Shown: positions 25,206 to 34,432, counted from the first letter of the stretch. The stretch: 64,000 nt of DNA from Clostridia bacterium (GCA_017428625.1 JAFRQM010000045.1:1-64000); one strand, 5' to 3'. Translations and numbers: made by a program. The notes: generated from the letters alone by a model not told the origin.

Positions 25206-28200
25206 TTAAAATATGTTGTTTGCTCTGCCGAGAAGGGCAAGGATTATGTCAAGGAAGTGAGTGAAAATCCATACAATTCTCTGAATGATGTTGGGCACTA
25301 CTTTTGCTGTTTCAACATCACCGCACTTTGAGCAGGTGCGTGCTTTTTCGCCGTTTCTGAAAGCGGTGTATTCCTTGGTGGTTATCCAGTCGCCGTAGGA
25401 GTGGCCGGATGCCTTTTCAAGAACGGTTTGGCAGACTGTGCAGGTCTTGTCTTCCGTGCAGGTTGCCTTTGTTCTGTCGGGAGTGTGCGCCTTCTTGGCG
25501 ATTGTTGTTGAGTCTTCAAGAATTTCGCCGCAGACTGAGCAGTAAGAACCTGCGGTATGACCTGCTTTGGTGCAGGTTGCTTCCTGCCTTTTGATTTCAA
25601 CAACTTTATGACCCGTTGCGGGAATAGTTTCCTGAGCAATGTTTACATATCCGCAAACGTCGCAGTGCTGACCAGCTGTTTTACCGTCAACGGTGCAGGT
25701 CGCGTTTACTTTCGGGTCGTCAATAAAGGTGTGACCGGAAGCGGTGCCTGTCTGAATGTTTGTTTTCTTTTCTTCGCCGCAAACGGTGCAGATCTGCTGA
25801 GTGTAAGCGTCATCTGTGCAGGTTGCGGGAATTTCTTTTGCCTCGCCATACTGGTGACCTACCGAAAGAACGGTGGTGTCTTTATACTCATAACCGCAGA
25901 CCGAGCAGGTGTGGGTTGTGTAACCGTCTTTTGTGCAGGTGGCTTCCGTTACGGTGTCAACAAGTTTGTGACCGGGAGCGTCAACAAAACTGTCTTTGTA
26001 GCCGCCGCCGCAGACAGAGCAGGTATACTGTTTGTAGCCGTCTGCTGTGCAGGTGGGGTCAACAGTTTCAATTATATAGTCGTGAGAATCCTTTTCGACG
26101 GGCTGGTATGTTGTTTTGTCAATCTCTTCACAGTTCTGGCACTGCATTGCCTGAAGACCGGTTTTTGTGCAGGTGCTTTCCTGAAGAGTAAATTTCTGCC
26201 AGTCGTGACCGGTTGACGGAGTATAGTCATAGGTTTTGCGGTATGTGCAGAATTTGCAGGTCTGAAGGGTATAGCCCTGTTCCGTGCAGGTGGGTTCAAT
26301 TACTTCAATTTTATAACTGTGAGTGTCCTTTGCGACGGGTGTTGCGGTAACGCCGGTAACATCGGTGCCGTCGTTGTTGCCGCAGATTGCGCACATCTGA
26401 ACAAGAGTGCCGCCTTTGTTGCAGTCAACATCTGTGATGATCGGGTGCTCATCTGTGTCTATGGGAGAGCCGATTTCATCAATATAGGGCTCATAAGTGA
26501 TTTCGCCGTCAACATCCACTTCGCTGAAATAGAGAATCGGGTAATAGTTTTCTCCGTCGGAGGAAGCAACGGGGATGTAAACATCTTCGCCATCTTTAAT
26601 ATCTCTGTAATAGCTTACGGTCTGATACTTATGACCTGTTGCTGCTATAATCTGAGAGTCAAGAGTAACATTCGCAACAAGTTTGATGTCGTCTTCGGAA
26701 GCTGCGGCAACCGCGGTTGCAACCCATTCGTTGCCCATTTCATCGAAGGCAGCGGTGAGGTAATCTATGACGAGCTGTTTTTTAACCTTGATGGTCGCGT
26801 CGTCGGTTGTGTCTGCCGCAAGGGCAGCGGCGGCGCTGTCAATGATGTCGCCCGCAAGAGCTTCATCATCGGTGCTGTCAAAGGTTATGTTTTTGGCAGT
26901 GACATTTGCGTTGATTAACGCCGCAATAGCTGCCGCATCGGGGTCTTTAAGAGCATAATACTGGTTGAGGATATAGTCTGCAATCTGATCCGCAAGTGCG
27001 TCGTCAACTGTGCCGATAAGAGCTTTTACAACTTTGTCGTCGCTTGCCTTGTCAATAGCTTTGCCGATGTCGCCGTCGCTGTGGTAGGGGCAGCGGGGAG
27101 TTGTGCACTTTTTAACCATAAGGCCTGTTTCTTCGCAGGTGGGCTCAACAAGAGTAATCCACTTTGATGCCTTGTGGCTGTTGGGGGTCTTCGGGATTGT
27201 TTCGGTGACCTTTGTTGTGCCGGGGGTTCCTGTTTCATCTTCTTCGCAGATATCTTTACCGCAGATGTTACATTTGAAGTAGTAAAGTCCGTCGTTTACG
27301 CAGGTAGCTTCAAGGCCTACATATTTTGTTGCTTCCCATGAACCTTTGGTGTGAAGGTTGGGAATTTCTTTTGTTTCTTTGACATCACCGCATCTGGAGC
27401 ACTGAATCTGTTTTTCTCCCTTGCCGGTGGATTCGGATGTCGGGCAGGAGGGGTCAACCGTGACAACCTCTTTGGTGTAGTCGTGACCGTAAGCTGCGAT
27501 TGTTGCTATTTTGTCAACTTCACCGCATCTGGAGCAGACTTGCTTATAGATACCGTTTTCCGTGCAGGTTCTTTCTTTTTCAACAACAAGCTTGTCGGCA
27601 TTGTGACCGAGAGCGGGTGTTGTGTCTTTTTTCTCACTTAATGCTGTGCAGTATTTGCAGGTAACAAGTGTATATCCGTCTTTGGTGCATTCGGGGTCAA
27701 CGACTTTGTAGAGATAGGTGTGTTTTGTAACAGTTTCAGTCTTTGTCGCGGTGCAGCCTTCATTAGCGCACTTGAAAACTATTTTGCTGTTTGCTGTTTC
27801 ACAGTTGGAGATTTTATTGCCGTCAAATTCCCATTTGTGATCGGCTTTGGGAAGGTAATCCCAGTCAACACCCTTAACGCCGTCATTGGGAGCGTCTATG
27901 AAAGCGCCGCACTTGGTGCAGTATTTTGCCTTTATACCCTGTGCCATACAAGTGGACGCGGTCTTTGTTTTCATTGTTGTTGACCATGTGTGAGAAATGG
28001 TCGTGCTGTCAATAATCTTACCCGCTTTGAAGAAAGCGCCGCAGACCGCGCAGTATGTGTCGCCTGTATAGCCGTCATCTTTGCAGGTAACTGTTTTCTT
28101 GTGCTTTACAGCGCCGTCGGTGTGCTTATGGTTAATCTGAACGGCAACACCTGTCGCGGGGAAAATGCTGCTGTAAGCAGCTTCATCTCCGGCAAAATAG

Positions 28201-28601
28201 CCGTAGGTGAGTGAAAATCCCTCAAAAGCATCCGCGCTGATAGATGTAACGGAACCGGGAATATAGACTCTTAATGAACTTGTGAAACCCTTGAAAGCAT
28301 AAGCGCCGATTGAGGTTACGCCTTCCTGAATGGTGAGTGTCCTGATGTTTGCGGCATACTTATGCCAGGGGGCAGGGTCGTCTTCGGTGTAGTCGGCAAT
28401 ATCGCCGGTGATTACAAGTTCGCCGTCGCTGTAATATTTCCAGTTGTCACCGCTGTCAACGGGAGCGCCGCCGAATCTGTCGTCTCTTTCTTCTGCCGCG
28501 TTAGCAACAAAAGCCGCGTTGAAAAACACGCCGAAGGTCAGCAGAACCGCCATGACCATACAGAGCGCCTTTTTCAGGTGCGAATTGTGTGAGCTTTTCA
28601 T
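25206..28601 (-). CDS. Large secreted surface protein with leucine-rich BspA-like start and about 18 CxxC repeats
   Basis: An 1131-residue protein. It has a signal peptide (residues 1-36, ending FVANAAEE) and a short BspA-like leucine-rich part (SIGAYAFKGF, SISADAFEGF, about 90-140). Then follow about 18 units of about 40 residues with the pattern A-T-C-T-x(2)-G-x(5)-C-x(2)-C-G...GH, for example EATCTKDGYTTHTCSVCGYEY. A helical insertion (about 520-680) interrupts the array. The paired cysteines suggest zinc ribbons or disulfide clips. The C-terminal tail is hydrophobic and aromatic (IVWIFTHFLDIILALLG). Probable role: cell-surface stalk or adhesin; no catalytic domain is visible. A strong promoter and terminator make it monocistronic. 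Confidence 0.85.
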   Translation of the reverse strand: MKSSHNSHLKKALCMVMAVLLTFGVFFNAAFVANAAEERDDRFGGAPVDSGDNWKYYSDGELVITGDIADYTEDDPAPWHKYAANIRTLTIQEGVTSIGAYAFKGFTSSLRVYIPGSVTSISADAFEGFSLTYGYFAGDEAAYSSIFPATGVAVQINHKHTDGAVKHKKTVTCKDDGYTGDTYCAVCGAFFKAGKIIDSTTISHTWSTTMKTKTASTCMAQGIKAKYCTKCGAFIDAPNDGVKGVDWDYLPKADHKWEFDGNKISNCETANSKIVFKCANEGCTATKTETVTKHTYLYKVVDPECTKDGYTLVTCKYCTALSEKKDTTPALGHNADKLVVEKERTCTENGIYKQVCSRCGEVDKIATIAAYGHDYTKEVVTVDPSCPTSESTGKGEKQIQCSRCGDVKETKEIPNLHTKGSWEATKYVGLEATCVNDGLYYFKCNICGKDICEEDETGTPGTTKVTETIPKTPNSHKASKWITLVEPTCEETGLMVKKCTTPRCPYHSDGDIGKAIDKASDDKVVKALIGTVDDALADQIADYILNQYYALKDPDAAAIAALINANVTAKNITFDSTDDEALAGDIIDSAAAALAADTTDDATIKVKKQLVIDYLTAAFDEMGNEWVATAVAAASEDDIKLVANVTLDSQIIAATGHKYQTVSYYRDIKDGEDVYIPVASSDGENYYPILYFSEVDVDGEITYEPYIDEIGSPIDTDEHPIITDVDCNKGGTLVQMCAICGNNDGTDVTGVTATPVAKDTHSYKIEVIEPTCTEQGYTLQTCKFCTYRKTYDYTPSTGHDWQKFTLQESTCTKTGLQAMQCQNCEEIDKTTYQPVEKDSHDYIIETVDPTCTADGYKQYTCSVCGGGYKDSFVDAPGHKLVDTVTEATCTKDGYTTHTCSVCGYEYKDTTVLSVGHQYGEAKEIPATCTDDAYTQQICTVCGEEKKTNIQTGTASGHTFIDDPKVNATCTVDGKTAGQHCDVCGYVNIAQETIPATGHKVVEIKRQEATCTKAGHTAGSYCSVCGEILEDSTTIAKKAHTPDRTKATCTEDKTCTVCQTVLEKASGHSYGDWITTKEYTAFRNGEKARTCSKCGDVETAKVVPNIIQRIVWIFTHFLDIILALLGRANNIF

Positions 28602-28657
28602 TAATCTCTTCCTTTCGGTTTAATAATTATTATGGTATATAAAAATAAACCTTTTGA

Positions 28658-28687
28658 ATTATACCAAATAAAAATTCCCGCTGTCAA
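28658..28687 (-). promoter_or_regulatory. Promoter of the CxxC-repeat protein gene
   Basis: On the minus strand TTGACA (28687-28682), 18 nt, TATAAT (28663-28658) with a TGG extended -10. Predicted start near 28651, giving a 50-nt leader. Confidence 0.75.
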
Positions 28688-28715
28688 GCACGCAAAAATC
28701 CCCGGAACAGCGTAA

Positions 28716-28769
28716 AACGCCCGAAAAAGCGTGTAAAGGCAGGCGCCTTGCCGCTTTCGGGCGTTTTTT
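28716..28769. terminator. Terminator hairpin downstream of the sialidase-like gene
   Basis: AACGCCCGAAA (28716-28726) pairs perfectly with TTTCGGGCGTT (28755-28765). A nested GGCAAGGCGCC-type stem is in the loop, and T-runs lie on both sides. The remainder of the gap to 29025 is AT-rich and holds nothing I can identify. Confidence 0.65.
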
Positions 28770-29025
28770 CTGTTTTGGAATTAAACAGGTCATTTTGTTG
28801 TGTAAACTACGGCTTTGCACAATATGTGGCGGAATGAAAATTACATATAAAATGTTACTTTTCCGTGCGGTTTTCAGGCGTTGTTCACAGTTTCGTCAAA
28901 TTTAACAAAATACGGCTGTAATTTTCTGTAATAATTCTGTAATATTTTTTCCGCCCGGAGCGGCTTCACGGGTAAAAAATTCCGTTTCCCCGTCAAAAAA
29001 TCACCGTTTTTTGAGAATCCGCCGG

Positions 29026-30081
29026 TCACAAACTCCATTTTGTATAAAGAATCGATGTCTTTTTATCTCCGCCGTATTTCGCGTAATAAACGGTCAGAAT
29101 GGTTCTGTCGGGCAGCATAACGCTCGCGGGGTAGCCGAGGTCGTCGTCAACCCCGTCAAAAAGCTTCAGTTCCTCGTCAGATATGCTGCCGTCGGGGTAA
29201 ACCTCCCTTGCGTAAACGCCGTATTCCGGCACGCGCCTGCCGTAGGTCAGCACAAATCTGCCGTCCGCGTTCAGAAGGTGCGGGGGCGAGCCGCAGATAC
29301 CCGTCGGCTCCGGGTCGCTCCAGGTTCTGCCCCTGTCTGCGGAGAAAGTTCTGAACATTGTGAAACAATCATCATTTTCCTCAAGATGCGTGCGAAAAAG
29401 CGCCATAATTACCCCGCCGGGCAGTTCAACGCAGTGCACCTCGTGAAACTGATCGGAACCATACCCTTCGGGAAGCGGGCAATCTCCTGTTTTTACAAAG
29501 GTTTCTCCGCCGTCCGCGCTTGTGTAAACGGAGAAAACATCGGCACCGAAAAGTTCCTTGCCGAGATAAAACAGCGTTCCGTCTGCAAGCATAACAGGGC
29601 CGTGCGGAGAATGAACGGGTATGCGCTTTTCTTCCCCCGCCGTTTCGCCGTAATCATACAAAAAACGGTAAAAACAGCCGCCTTCCCTCTCGCTTTCGGG
29701 CAAGGTCGCGTATTCTTTGACAAGTTCCGTGCCTTTACTTCCGCTGTCACCGCGAATCCAATCAAAATAGTCGTTTTCATAGTTTTTCGCTGGGTGCGAT
29801 GCCCTTGTGACAAGCATTTTGCCTTTACCGAGATAAAGTATTCCCGGGTCGCGGTCATCCAGAAAACGGTCGTTTACAACAACGGGCAGCGACCATGTTT
29901 CGCCCCCGTCCCGGCTTTTAATCAGCACCGTTTTGCCGAACGGGCAGATGTGCCCCGCGCGGAACCCCGAGCACACTGCGTAAACAACGCCGTTTTCATC
30001 AACACAGGCGGAAGGCCATGCCTGATAAGCGAAAAAACTGCCGTTCATCCGCAGCGCGACGCCCCGTTTGATTATTTTCAT
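29026..30081 (-). CDS. Sialidase-like six-bladed propeller (BNR/Asp-box protein)
   Basis: A 351-residue protein without signal peptide. Three Asp-box motifs are visible: SRDGGETW, SADGGETF and SADRGRTW. The N-terminal RMNGSFFAYQAWPS could include an arginine-triad residue, and DRDPGILYLG and RTHLEENDD supply acidic residues. The family contains sialidases and many related exo-acting or binding propellers, so activity is open. ATG at 30079-30081 is preferred over an in-frame GTG three codons upstream because AAAGGTG fits it. It is 18 nt after the GH43 gene and the last gene in that unit. Confidence 0.75.
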   Translation of the reverse strand: MKIIKRGVALRMNGSFFAYQAWPSACVDENGVVYAVCSGFRAGHICPFGKTVLIKSRDGGETWSLPVVVNDRFLDDRDPGILYLGKGKMLVTRASHPAKNYENDYFDWIRGDSGSKGTELVKEYATLPESEREGGCFYRFLYDYGETAGEEKRIPVHSPHGPVMLADGTLFYLGKELFGADVFSVYTSADGGETFVKTGDCPLPEGYGSDQFHEVHCVELPGGVIMALFRTHLEENDDCFTMFRTFSADRGRTWSDPEPTGICGSPPHLLNADGRFVLTYGRRVPEYGVYAREVYPDGSISDEELKLFDGVDDDLGYPASVMLPDRTILTVYYAKYGGDKKTSILYTKWSL

Positions 30082-30099
30082 ATTTATCACCTTTTGCTT

Positions 30100-31386
30100 T
30101 CAGGTTTTTTCAATATTCAGCGAAAAGATTTCACACAGATTGCCGCCGTCCGGACCCGTAAACTCAAAGCGGAGTTCCTCTCTGCAGGCGGGAGCGGTAA
30201 ATCCGGGTTTTATTTCCGTATTCCCGCCCGTCAGCACACCTTCGCAAATCGCGTTTTCACCGAGATAAACCTTCACCGCCGTCTCCTTAAAGCAGGCGTA
30301 ACGCACGGTCAGAATATAGTTCCCGCCCTCAAAATTTACGGGGCTGAAAACAAAACCCGATCCGTTTTTTATGCCCGTCGCGGCAAAACCGTCCGTCGTC
30401 TGCGTAACATAGGCCCCGCCGTAAAAGCGGTATGCGCTGACCGGCGATTTTATATGCGAAGGCAGCAGTTTTTCAACAAATCCGTTTGTTGAAGGCAGCG
30501 CCTTGCGTATAACGCCGTTTGCTTCGTCAACCTCAATGCGCTCAACCCTCGCCCTGCGCGAGAACTGCGAATTGTTTGATGACGCGTGGTAAAAAACGAA
30601 CCACTTTCCGTTGATTTTTATAATTGAGCCGTGATTGTTCCAGGTTGACGGGTCGCAGCCCGTGTTGTCAATAACCGTGCCGCGCCGCTCATAAGGTCCG
30701 TATGGCGTATCGCTCACAGCGTAGTCGAGTTTTGTCGGCCTCGCGCCGTTGTTCGGGTATTCGGGCGAATATTCCGAAGCGTAAATCATGCAGAATTTTC
30801 CGCCGGTTTTTCGCAGCGACGAGCCCTCGTGAAAACCCTGCCCGCCGTCTTCGTTTGTCAGGATTTTGTCACGAACGCTTCCGGGTTTCAGAGTGCATAA
30901 ATCTTCGTCAAGCACGCCCATTTTAAGGTTGAACTGCCCCCAGGTGTAGTAGATTTTTCCGCCGTCCTCAAGCACGGAAGGGTCAATTCCCTCAATGGGT
31001 TTCCCGTCAAGAGTTATCCTCCTCGCGTTTTTGAAAGGGCCTTCGGGTTTTTCGCTTTCAGCCACACCCTCGCTGCCGTCCGAAAGGCAGAAAAAAAGGT
31101 AGTATTTCCCGTTGTAACAAAGGGCGTCGGGCGCGTAAAGAACGGCGTCGGACCACGGAACATCATCAACGGTAAAACTCACGCCGCCGTCCGTCCAGTC
31201 TGTCAGATTATCAAGCGGAGCCGAAAATGTGTGATACTCCCTGCTGCAGTAGCCGCCGTCAAACAGGTCGTAAGAGCCGTAAAGATAAACCCTGTCTCCG
31301 AACACCTTCGGTTCGCCGTCCGCAATATAAACGCCGAACGGCAGAAAAGGATTGAGCCCCTTGACTGTGTTTTCGTTTTTTTCCAT
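30100..31386 (-). CDS. Glycoside hydrolase family 43 enzyme with C-terminal beta-sandwich
   Basis: A 428-residue, probably cytoplasmic enzyme. Residues 10-300 form the five-bladed propeller: start GLNPFLPFGVYIADGEPKVFGD, YAPDALCYNGKYYLFF, PIEGIDPSVLEDGGKIY with the pKa-modulating Asp, and FHEGSSLRK with the general-acid Glu. A CBM6-like domain follows (300-428). Substrates are likely arabino- or xylo-oligosaccharides. AGGAGG lies 13 nt upstream. It sits between the amidohydrolase and the sialidase-like gene in one transcription unit. Confidence 0.85.
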   Translation of the reverse strand: MEKNENTVKGLNPFLPFGVYIADGEPKVFGDRVYLYGSYDLFDGGYCSREYHTFSAPLDNLTDWTDGGVSFTVDDVPWSDAVLYAPDALCYNGKYYLFFCLSDGSEGVAESEKPEGPFKNARRITLDGKPIEGIDPSVLEDGGKIYYTWGQFNLKMGVLDEDLCTLKPGSVRDKILTNEDGGQGFHEGSSLRKTGGKFCMIYASEYSPEYPNNGARPTKLDYAVSDTPYGPYERRGTVIDNTGCDPSTWNNHGSIIKINGKWFVFYHASSNNSQFSRRARVERIEVDEANGVIRKALPSTNGFVEKLLPSHIKSPVSAYRFYGGAYVTQTTDGFAATGIKNGSGFVFSPVNFEGGNYILTVRYACFKETAVKVYLGENAICEGVLTGGNTEIKPGFTAPACREELRFEFTGPDGGNLCEIFSLNIEKT

Positions 31387-31465
31387 TATATCTTTAACCC
31401 TCCTGTCAAAGCATCACACGAAGCGCAAAAATATTACATTAATAATCATACCACACCTCTCCTGC

Positions 31466-31560
31466 CCGTCCACCATCCAACATCCACCGTCTGAAATCCA
31501 GTATCCAGAAGGCCACATCCCCGCACCCTCATCCAACATCCGACATCTGAAAATCCAGAA
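31466..31560. repeat. Dispersed mosaic repeat overlapping the 3' end of the amidohydrolase gene
   Basis: ATCC units (CCACCATCCAACATCCACC, AACATCCGACATCTGAAAAT). The right part (31529-31557) encodes the last residues and the stop codon of the amidohydrolase (LDFQMSDVG-stop), so the repeat has entered the coding sequence. Confidence 0.75.
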
Positions 31561-32350
31561 CCCTCTCCAGAGTCACTCCGAGAATGTTTTCTTTCGCCTT
31601 ATCCGTTATGTCAAGCCCCCGTATGCGCTCAATATCCGCTCTGATATATTCCTCATCGTTATACGGAAAATCTATGCCGAATATGCTTCTTTCTTCACCC
31701 GTCTGAAAAATCACCGTTTCAAGCTGCCTGTCGGTGAGCGCCCACGCGCCGGGTCCCTCTCTGTCACTTACCGAGGTCCAGCCCGCGAAAACCCTCGGCT
31801 GAACCCCTGCTCGCGAATTGTTGCACATTACGGCGAGGGCGTCGTTAAAAAAGTGGCTGCCGCCTATATGTTCAAGGCTGAACCGCAGCCGCGGAAAATT
31901 CCACGCAACCTCGTCATAAAGAACGGGCAGATTCCCGCGCAGGCGGTGCCAGTGCATTCCGCAGTGAAAAGAGATAAACAGCCCCTCCTCCTGCGCCTGT
32001 TCATAAACCTCAAACGCTTCGGGCGAATCAATGTCAAACTCCTGATAAGGCGGGTGCATTTTGATTCCTTTGAAACCGAGTTGTTTTATGCGCTCAACCT
32101 GACCGCTGAGGTCGGGGGCGTCAAAATCTATTGTACCGAAGCCCGTAAACTCCGGGCGGTGCGCGATTTCAGAGGCAAGCCAGCCGTTCGGCTCTCCCGG
32201 CAGCGAAGTCTCGCTGAACCTGTCTGCAAACGGAGCAAAACATACCGCCCTGTCAATCCCGCAATTCTCCATTAGCGCGAGCAGCTTTTCAACAGTGCCC
32301 TCCGGCTTTATCTCCGCGGGAAAAACGTGCGCGTGGTTTGCAAAAATCAT
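31529..32350 (-). CDS. Amidohydrolase-2 family metal-dependent hydrolase/decarboxylase
   Basis: A 273-residue TIM-barrel protein. The start ATG (32348-32350) follows AAAGGAGGAGCCGTT. Metal-site elements in order: NHAHVFP (HxH at residues about 5-7), SFHCGMHWH, EHIGGSHFF and the catalytic Asp in GIDFPYNDEE. The family includes ACMSD-like decarboxylases and lactone hydrolases; the substrate here is unknown. Its last nine residues derive from an intergenic repeat. It is the first gene of an amidohydrolase-GH43-sialidase-like unit with its own promoter. Confidence 0.85.
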   Translation of the reverse strand: MIFANHAHVFPAEIKPEGTVEKLLALMENCGIDRAVCFAPFADRFSETSLPGEPNGWLASEIAHRPEFTGFGTIDFDAPDLSGQVERIKQLGFKGIKMHPPYQEFDIDSPEAFEVYEQAQEEGLFISFHCGMHWHRLRGNLPVLYDEVAWNFPRLRFSLEHIGGSHFFNDALAVMCNNSRAGVQPRVFAGWTSVSDREGPGAWALTDRQLETVIFQTGEERSIFGIDFPYNDEEYIRADIERIRGLDITDKAKENILGVTLERVLDFQMSDVG

Positions 32351-32392
32351 AACGGCTCCTCCTTTTTTCTTAAAGCGTATTTTCACATTTTT

Positions 32393-32420
32393 ATTATAGC
32401 AATTTATATGCAATATGCAA
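32393..32420 (-). promoter_or_regulatory. Promoter of the amidohydrolase unit
   Basis: Minus strand TTGCAT (32420-32415), 16 nt, TATAAT (32398-32393). Between it and the divergent promoter at 32812 the DNA is AT-rich with several GTAAC/GTTAC words near 32650-32700 and no visible gene. Confidence 0.55.
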
Positions 32421-32811
32421 CCCGTTTTTTGAATAATTGTATATTCGTTTTCCGCTGTATGCGCCGCCGCAAAAAGAAAAAACCGAGCCCGATGAAAAAT
32501 TTTTCGCGCCCGAAAACGCATTTTCGACATTAAAGCGGAAAAAACCGGCAAAAATTAAAAATCGGTAACAGGCGCGGTTCTATTTATATATACATATTAT
32601 ATATGGGCAAACGCGGCAAAAAAAGGGGATTTTTGCGTCAAAAAACACCTTTTTGTTACTTTTTGTAACTTTTTATATTTTTCACAAAAACCTGTAACTT
32701 TTTTATGCATAAAAATGCAAAACAATGAATAATATTCTTTTTTTATTCCATCCGGGCACAAATTCGCAAGGCGTATTGTGCATGTTGCACAAATTTGACC
32801 TCTGAAAAAAT

Positions 32812-32840
32812 TTGACAATTAACAAAAGTGCAATTATAAT
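32812..32840 (+). promoter_or_regulatory. Consensus sigma-A promoter of the YabE-like gene
   Basis: TTGACA (32812-32817), exactly 17 nt, TATAAT (32835-32840). Predicted start near 32847 with an 80-nt leader. Confidence 0.85.
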
Positions 32841-32928
32841 GCCATCTGCAAAAGGAAATAAGGGCAAATTGTATCCCCAACAAGGACTCAGGCTTAAATG
32901 GACTGATGCAAAAATAAGGAGAATTTTT

Positions 32929-34194
32929 ATGACAATTGATTTAAAGCCGGAACACCTCCACGGCGCGGCCTTCAGGCTGCTTACGGCTGTCGTTGCCGTA
33001 ACATTCATTTTCTCGGCTACTGTCACAACCTTTGCTTTTTCAAACGGCATTAAGATTGTTACAGTAACAGACGGAATCCGAACAAGAAGTGTTTCGACCA
33101 AGTCGGATGACCCCGAACAGATTGTCAGGGAGGCAGGCTTCGCTCTCTCTGCCAACGATGAGCTCTCCACAAAGGCGTTTTCCCCCGAAGGCGGCGGAAT
33201 AATCACCATCAACAGAGCAAAAACCGTCAGAGTCATCGACAACAACAAAATCGTTTACTGCATAGGCTACAACACGCTCGGCAACACGCTGCGTGAACGC
33301 GGCTTCGGCACAAGCGAAAATATCGACAGTGACGTTCCTCTTGAAAAAGATGTTTTTGACGGAATGCAGGTTGTTATCAACAGAGCATTCCCCGTAACGG
33401 TTGTCGCAGACGGCGAAGAAACCACCCTCTACACAATGGGCTCAACCGTCAGTGACCTTCTTGATGAAGCGGGCGTTGAGGTCGGCGAAGAAGACGATGT
33501 CAGCAGAACGCTCACATCGGATGTGTCCGACGAGGCAACAATCACCGTTGACCGCGTTGAATACAAAGACAGAACAGAAACAGAAGAAATACCCTACGAA
33601 ACAAAGACGGAAACTTCCAACGATATGTTTGAAGGCGACTCCGAAGTTGTTACCGCAGGCGTTAAAGGCGAAAAAGAAATTGCTTACAAAGACAAGTTCG
33701 TAAACGGCGAACTCGAATCGTCGGAACTGCTGAGTGAAACCACCGTTACCGAACCGGTAACCGAAATTATCAGAATCGGCGCCAGGAAGCGCCCGGCTCT
33801 CATCACATTCAGAAACGGTGTTGAGCCCATTTCGGACCTTGAGGTTCCCGACTATGTCAAGCTTGACTCAAACGGTTTGCCCAAAAACTATGTCGATTAC
33901 CTCGAAGGCGCCGCAACGGCATACACAAACGACCCTCAGACTTCAACGGGCAGAAAGCCCCAGCAGGGTATTGTGGCTGTTGACCCGAAAGAAATCCCCT
34001 ACGGCAGCGAGCTTTATATCGTCTCCAAAGACGGTCAGTTTGTTTACGGCTACGCCATAGCCGGCGACACGGGCGGATTCATCTACTCGACAAACAACAT
34101 AGCCGACCTCTATATGGATACATACGATATGTGCTGTGAATGGGGCCGCAGAGACGTTGCCATCTATGTTATTTCCTGGGGCAACGGAAAATAA
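32929..34194 (+). CDS. YabE-like cell-wall protein: DUF348 repeats, G5 domain, 3D domain
   Basis: A 421-residue exported protein. I start it at 32929 (AAGGAG 7 nt upstream); an upstream in-frame codon lies in the -35 box of its own promoter and cannot be used. After a signal anchor (FRLLTAVVAVTFIFSATVTTFAF) come two or three DUF348 units (IKIVTVTDGIRTRSV, TVRVIDNNKIVYCIGY, FPVTVVADGEETTLYTMG). A G5 domain (about 215-295) follows. The C-terminal 3D domain has its conserved aspartates in AVDPKEIPYGS, GDTGGFI and DLYMDTY. The 3D domain is a lytic transglycosylase-type fold acting on peptidoglycan; such proteins are linked to growth or spore resuscitation. Confidence 0.92.
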   Translation: MTIDLKPEHLHGAAFRLLTAVVAVTFIFSATVTTFAFSNGIKIVTVTDGIRTRSVSTKSDDPEQIVREAGFALSANDELSTKAFSPEGGGIITINRAKTVRVIDNNKIVYCIGYNTLGNTLRERGFGTSENIDSDVPLEKDVFDGMQVVINRAFPVTVVADGEETTLYTMGSTVSDLLDEAGVEVGEEDDVSRTLTSDVSDEATITVDRVEYKDRTETEEIPYETKTETSNDMFEGDSEVVTAGVKGEKEIAYKDKFVNGELESSELLSETTVTEPVTEIIRIGARKRPALITFRNGVEPISDLEVPDYVKLDSNGLPKNYVDYLEGAATAYTNDPQTSTGRKPQQGIVAVDPKEIPYGSELYIVSKDGQFVYGYAIAGDTGGFIYSTNNIADLYMDTYDMCCEWGRRDVAIYVISWGNGK

Positions 34195-34233
34195 TCAAAA
34201 ATTTAAATCCCTTTTTTCGGGACCACTCAATTT

Positions 34234-34262
34234 CCCGTCCGGACATCCGGACGGGATTTTCT
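34234..34262 (+). terminator. Terminator of the YabE-like gene
   Basis: CCCGTCCGGA-CA-TCCGGACGGG followed by ATTTTCTTTT. Confidence 0.85.
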
Positions 34263-34319
34263 TTTCTCAGATTTCCCATCCAAAATTCAATACCTGAAAT
34301 CCACCATCCCCCTCCAAAC

Positions 34320-34348
34320 TTGACATAATCGCAATCATTTGCTATTAT
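34320..34348 (+). promoter_or_regulatory. Upstream promoter of SRP RNA-dnaX
   Basis: TTGACA (34320-34325), 17 nt, TATTAT (34343-34348) with a TGC extended -10. The start would be about 80 nt before the SRP RNA. Confidence 0.65.
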
Positions 34349-34381
34349 TCATATACTATCTTTAAATTTTGATAAAAATAC

Positions 34382-34410
34382 TTGATATTGGTTTTGTTTT
34401 ATATTATTAT
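34382..34410 (+). promoter_or_regulatory. Proximal promoter of the SRP RNA
   Basis: TTGATA (34382-34387), 17 nt, TATTAT (34405-34410). The start would be about 16 nt before the RNA's first helix. Confidence 0.6.
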
Positions 34411-34432
34411 AATATGATGAACAAAACCTGTC

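Noticed and set aside
25300..28200. Periodic DNA repeats in the 1131-residue gene taken as a CRISPR or satellite
   Set aside because: They are coding repeats in frame (CxxC units of about 120 bp) with codon-level divergence, not identical repeats with unique spacers.
32847..32928. ydaO/c-di-AMP riboswitch before the YabE-like gene
   Set aside because: This gene class often has one, but the leader here is about 80 nt and lacks the conserved riboswitch blocks.
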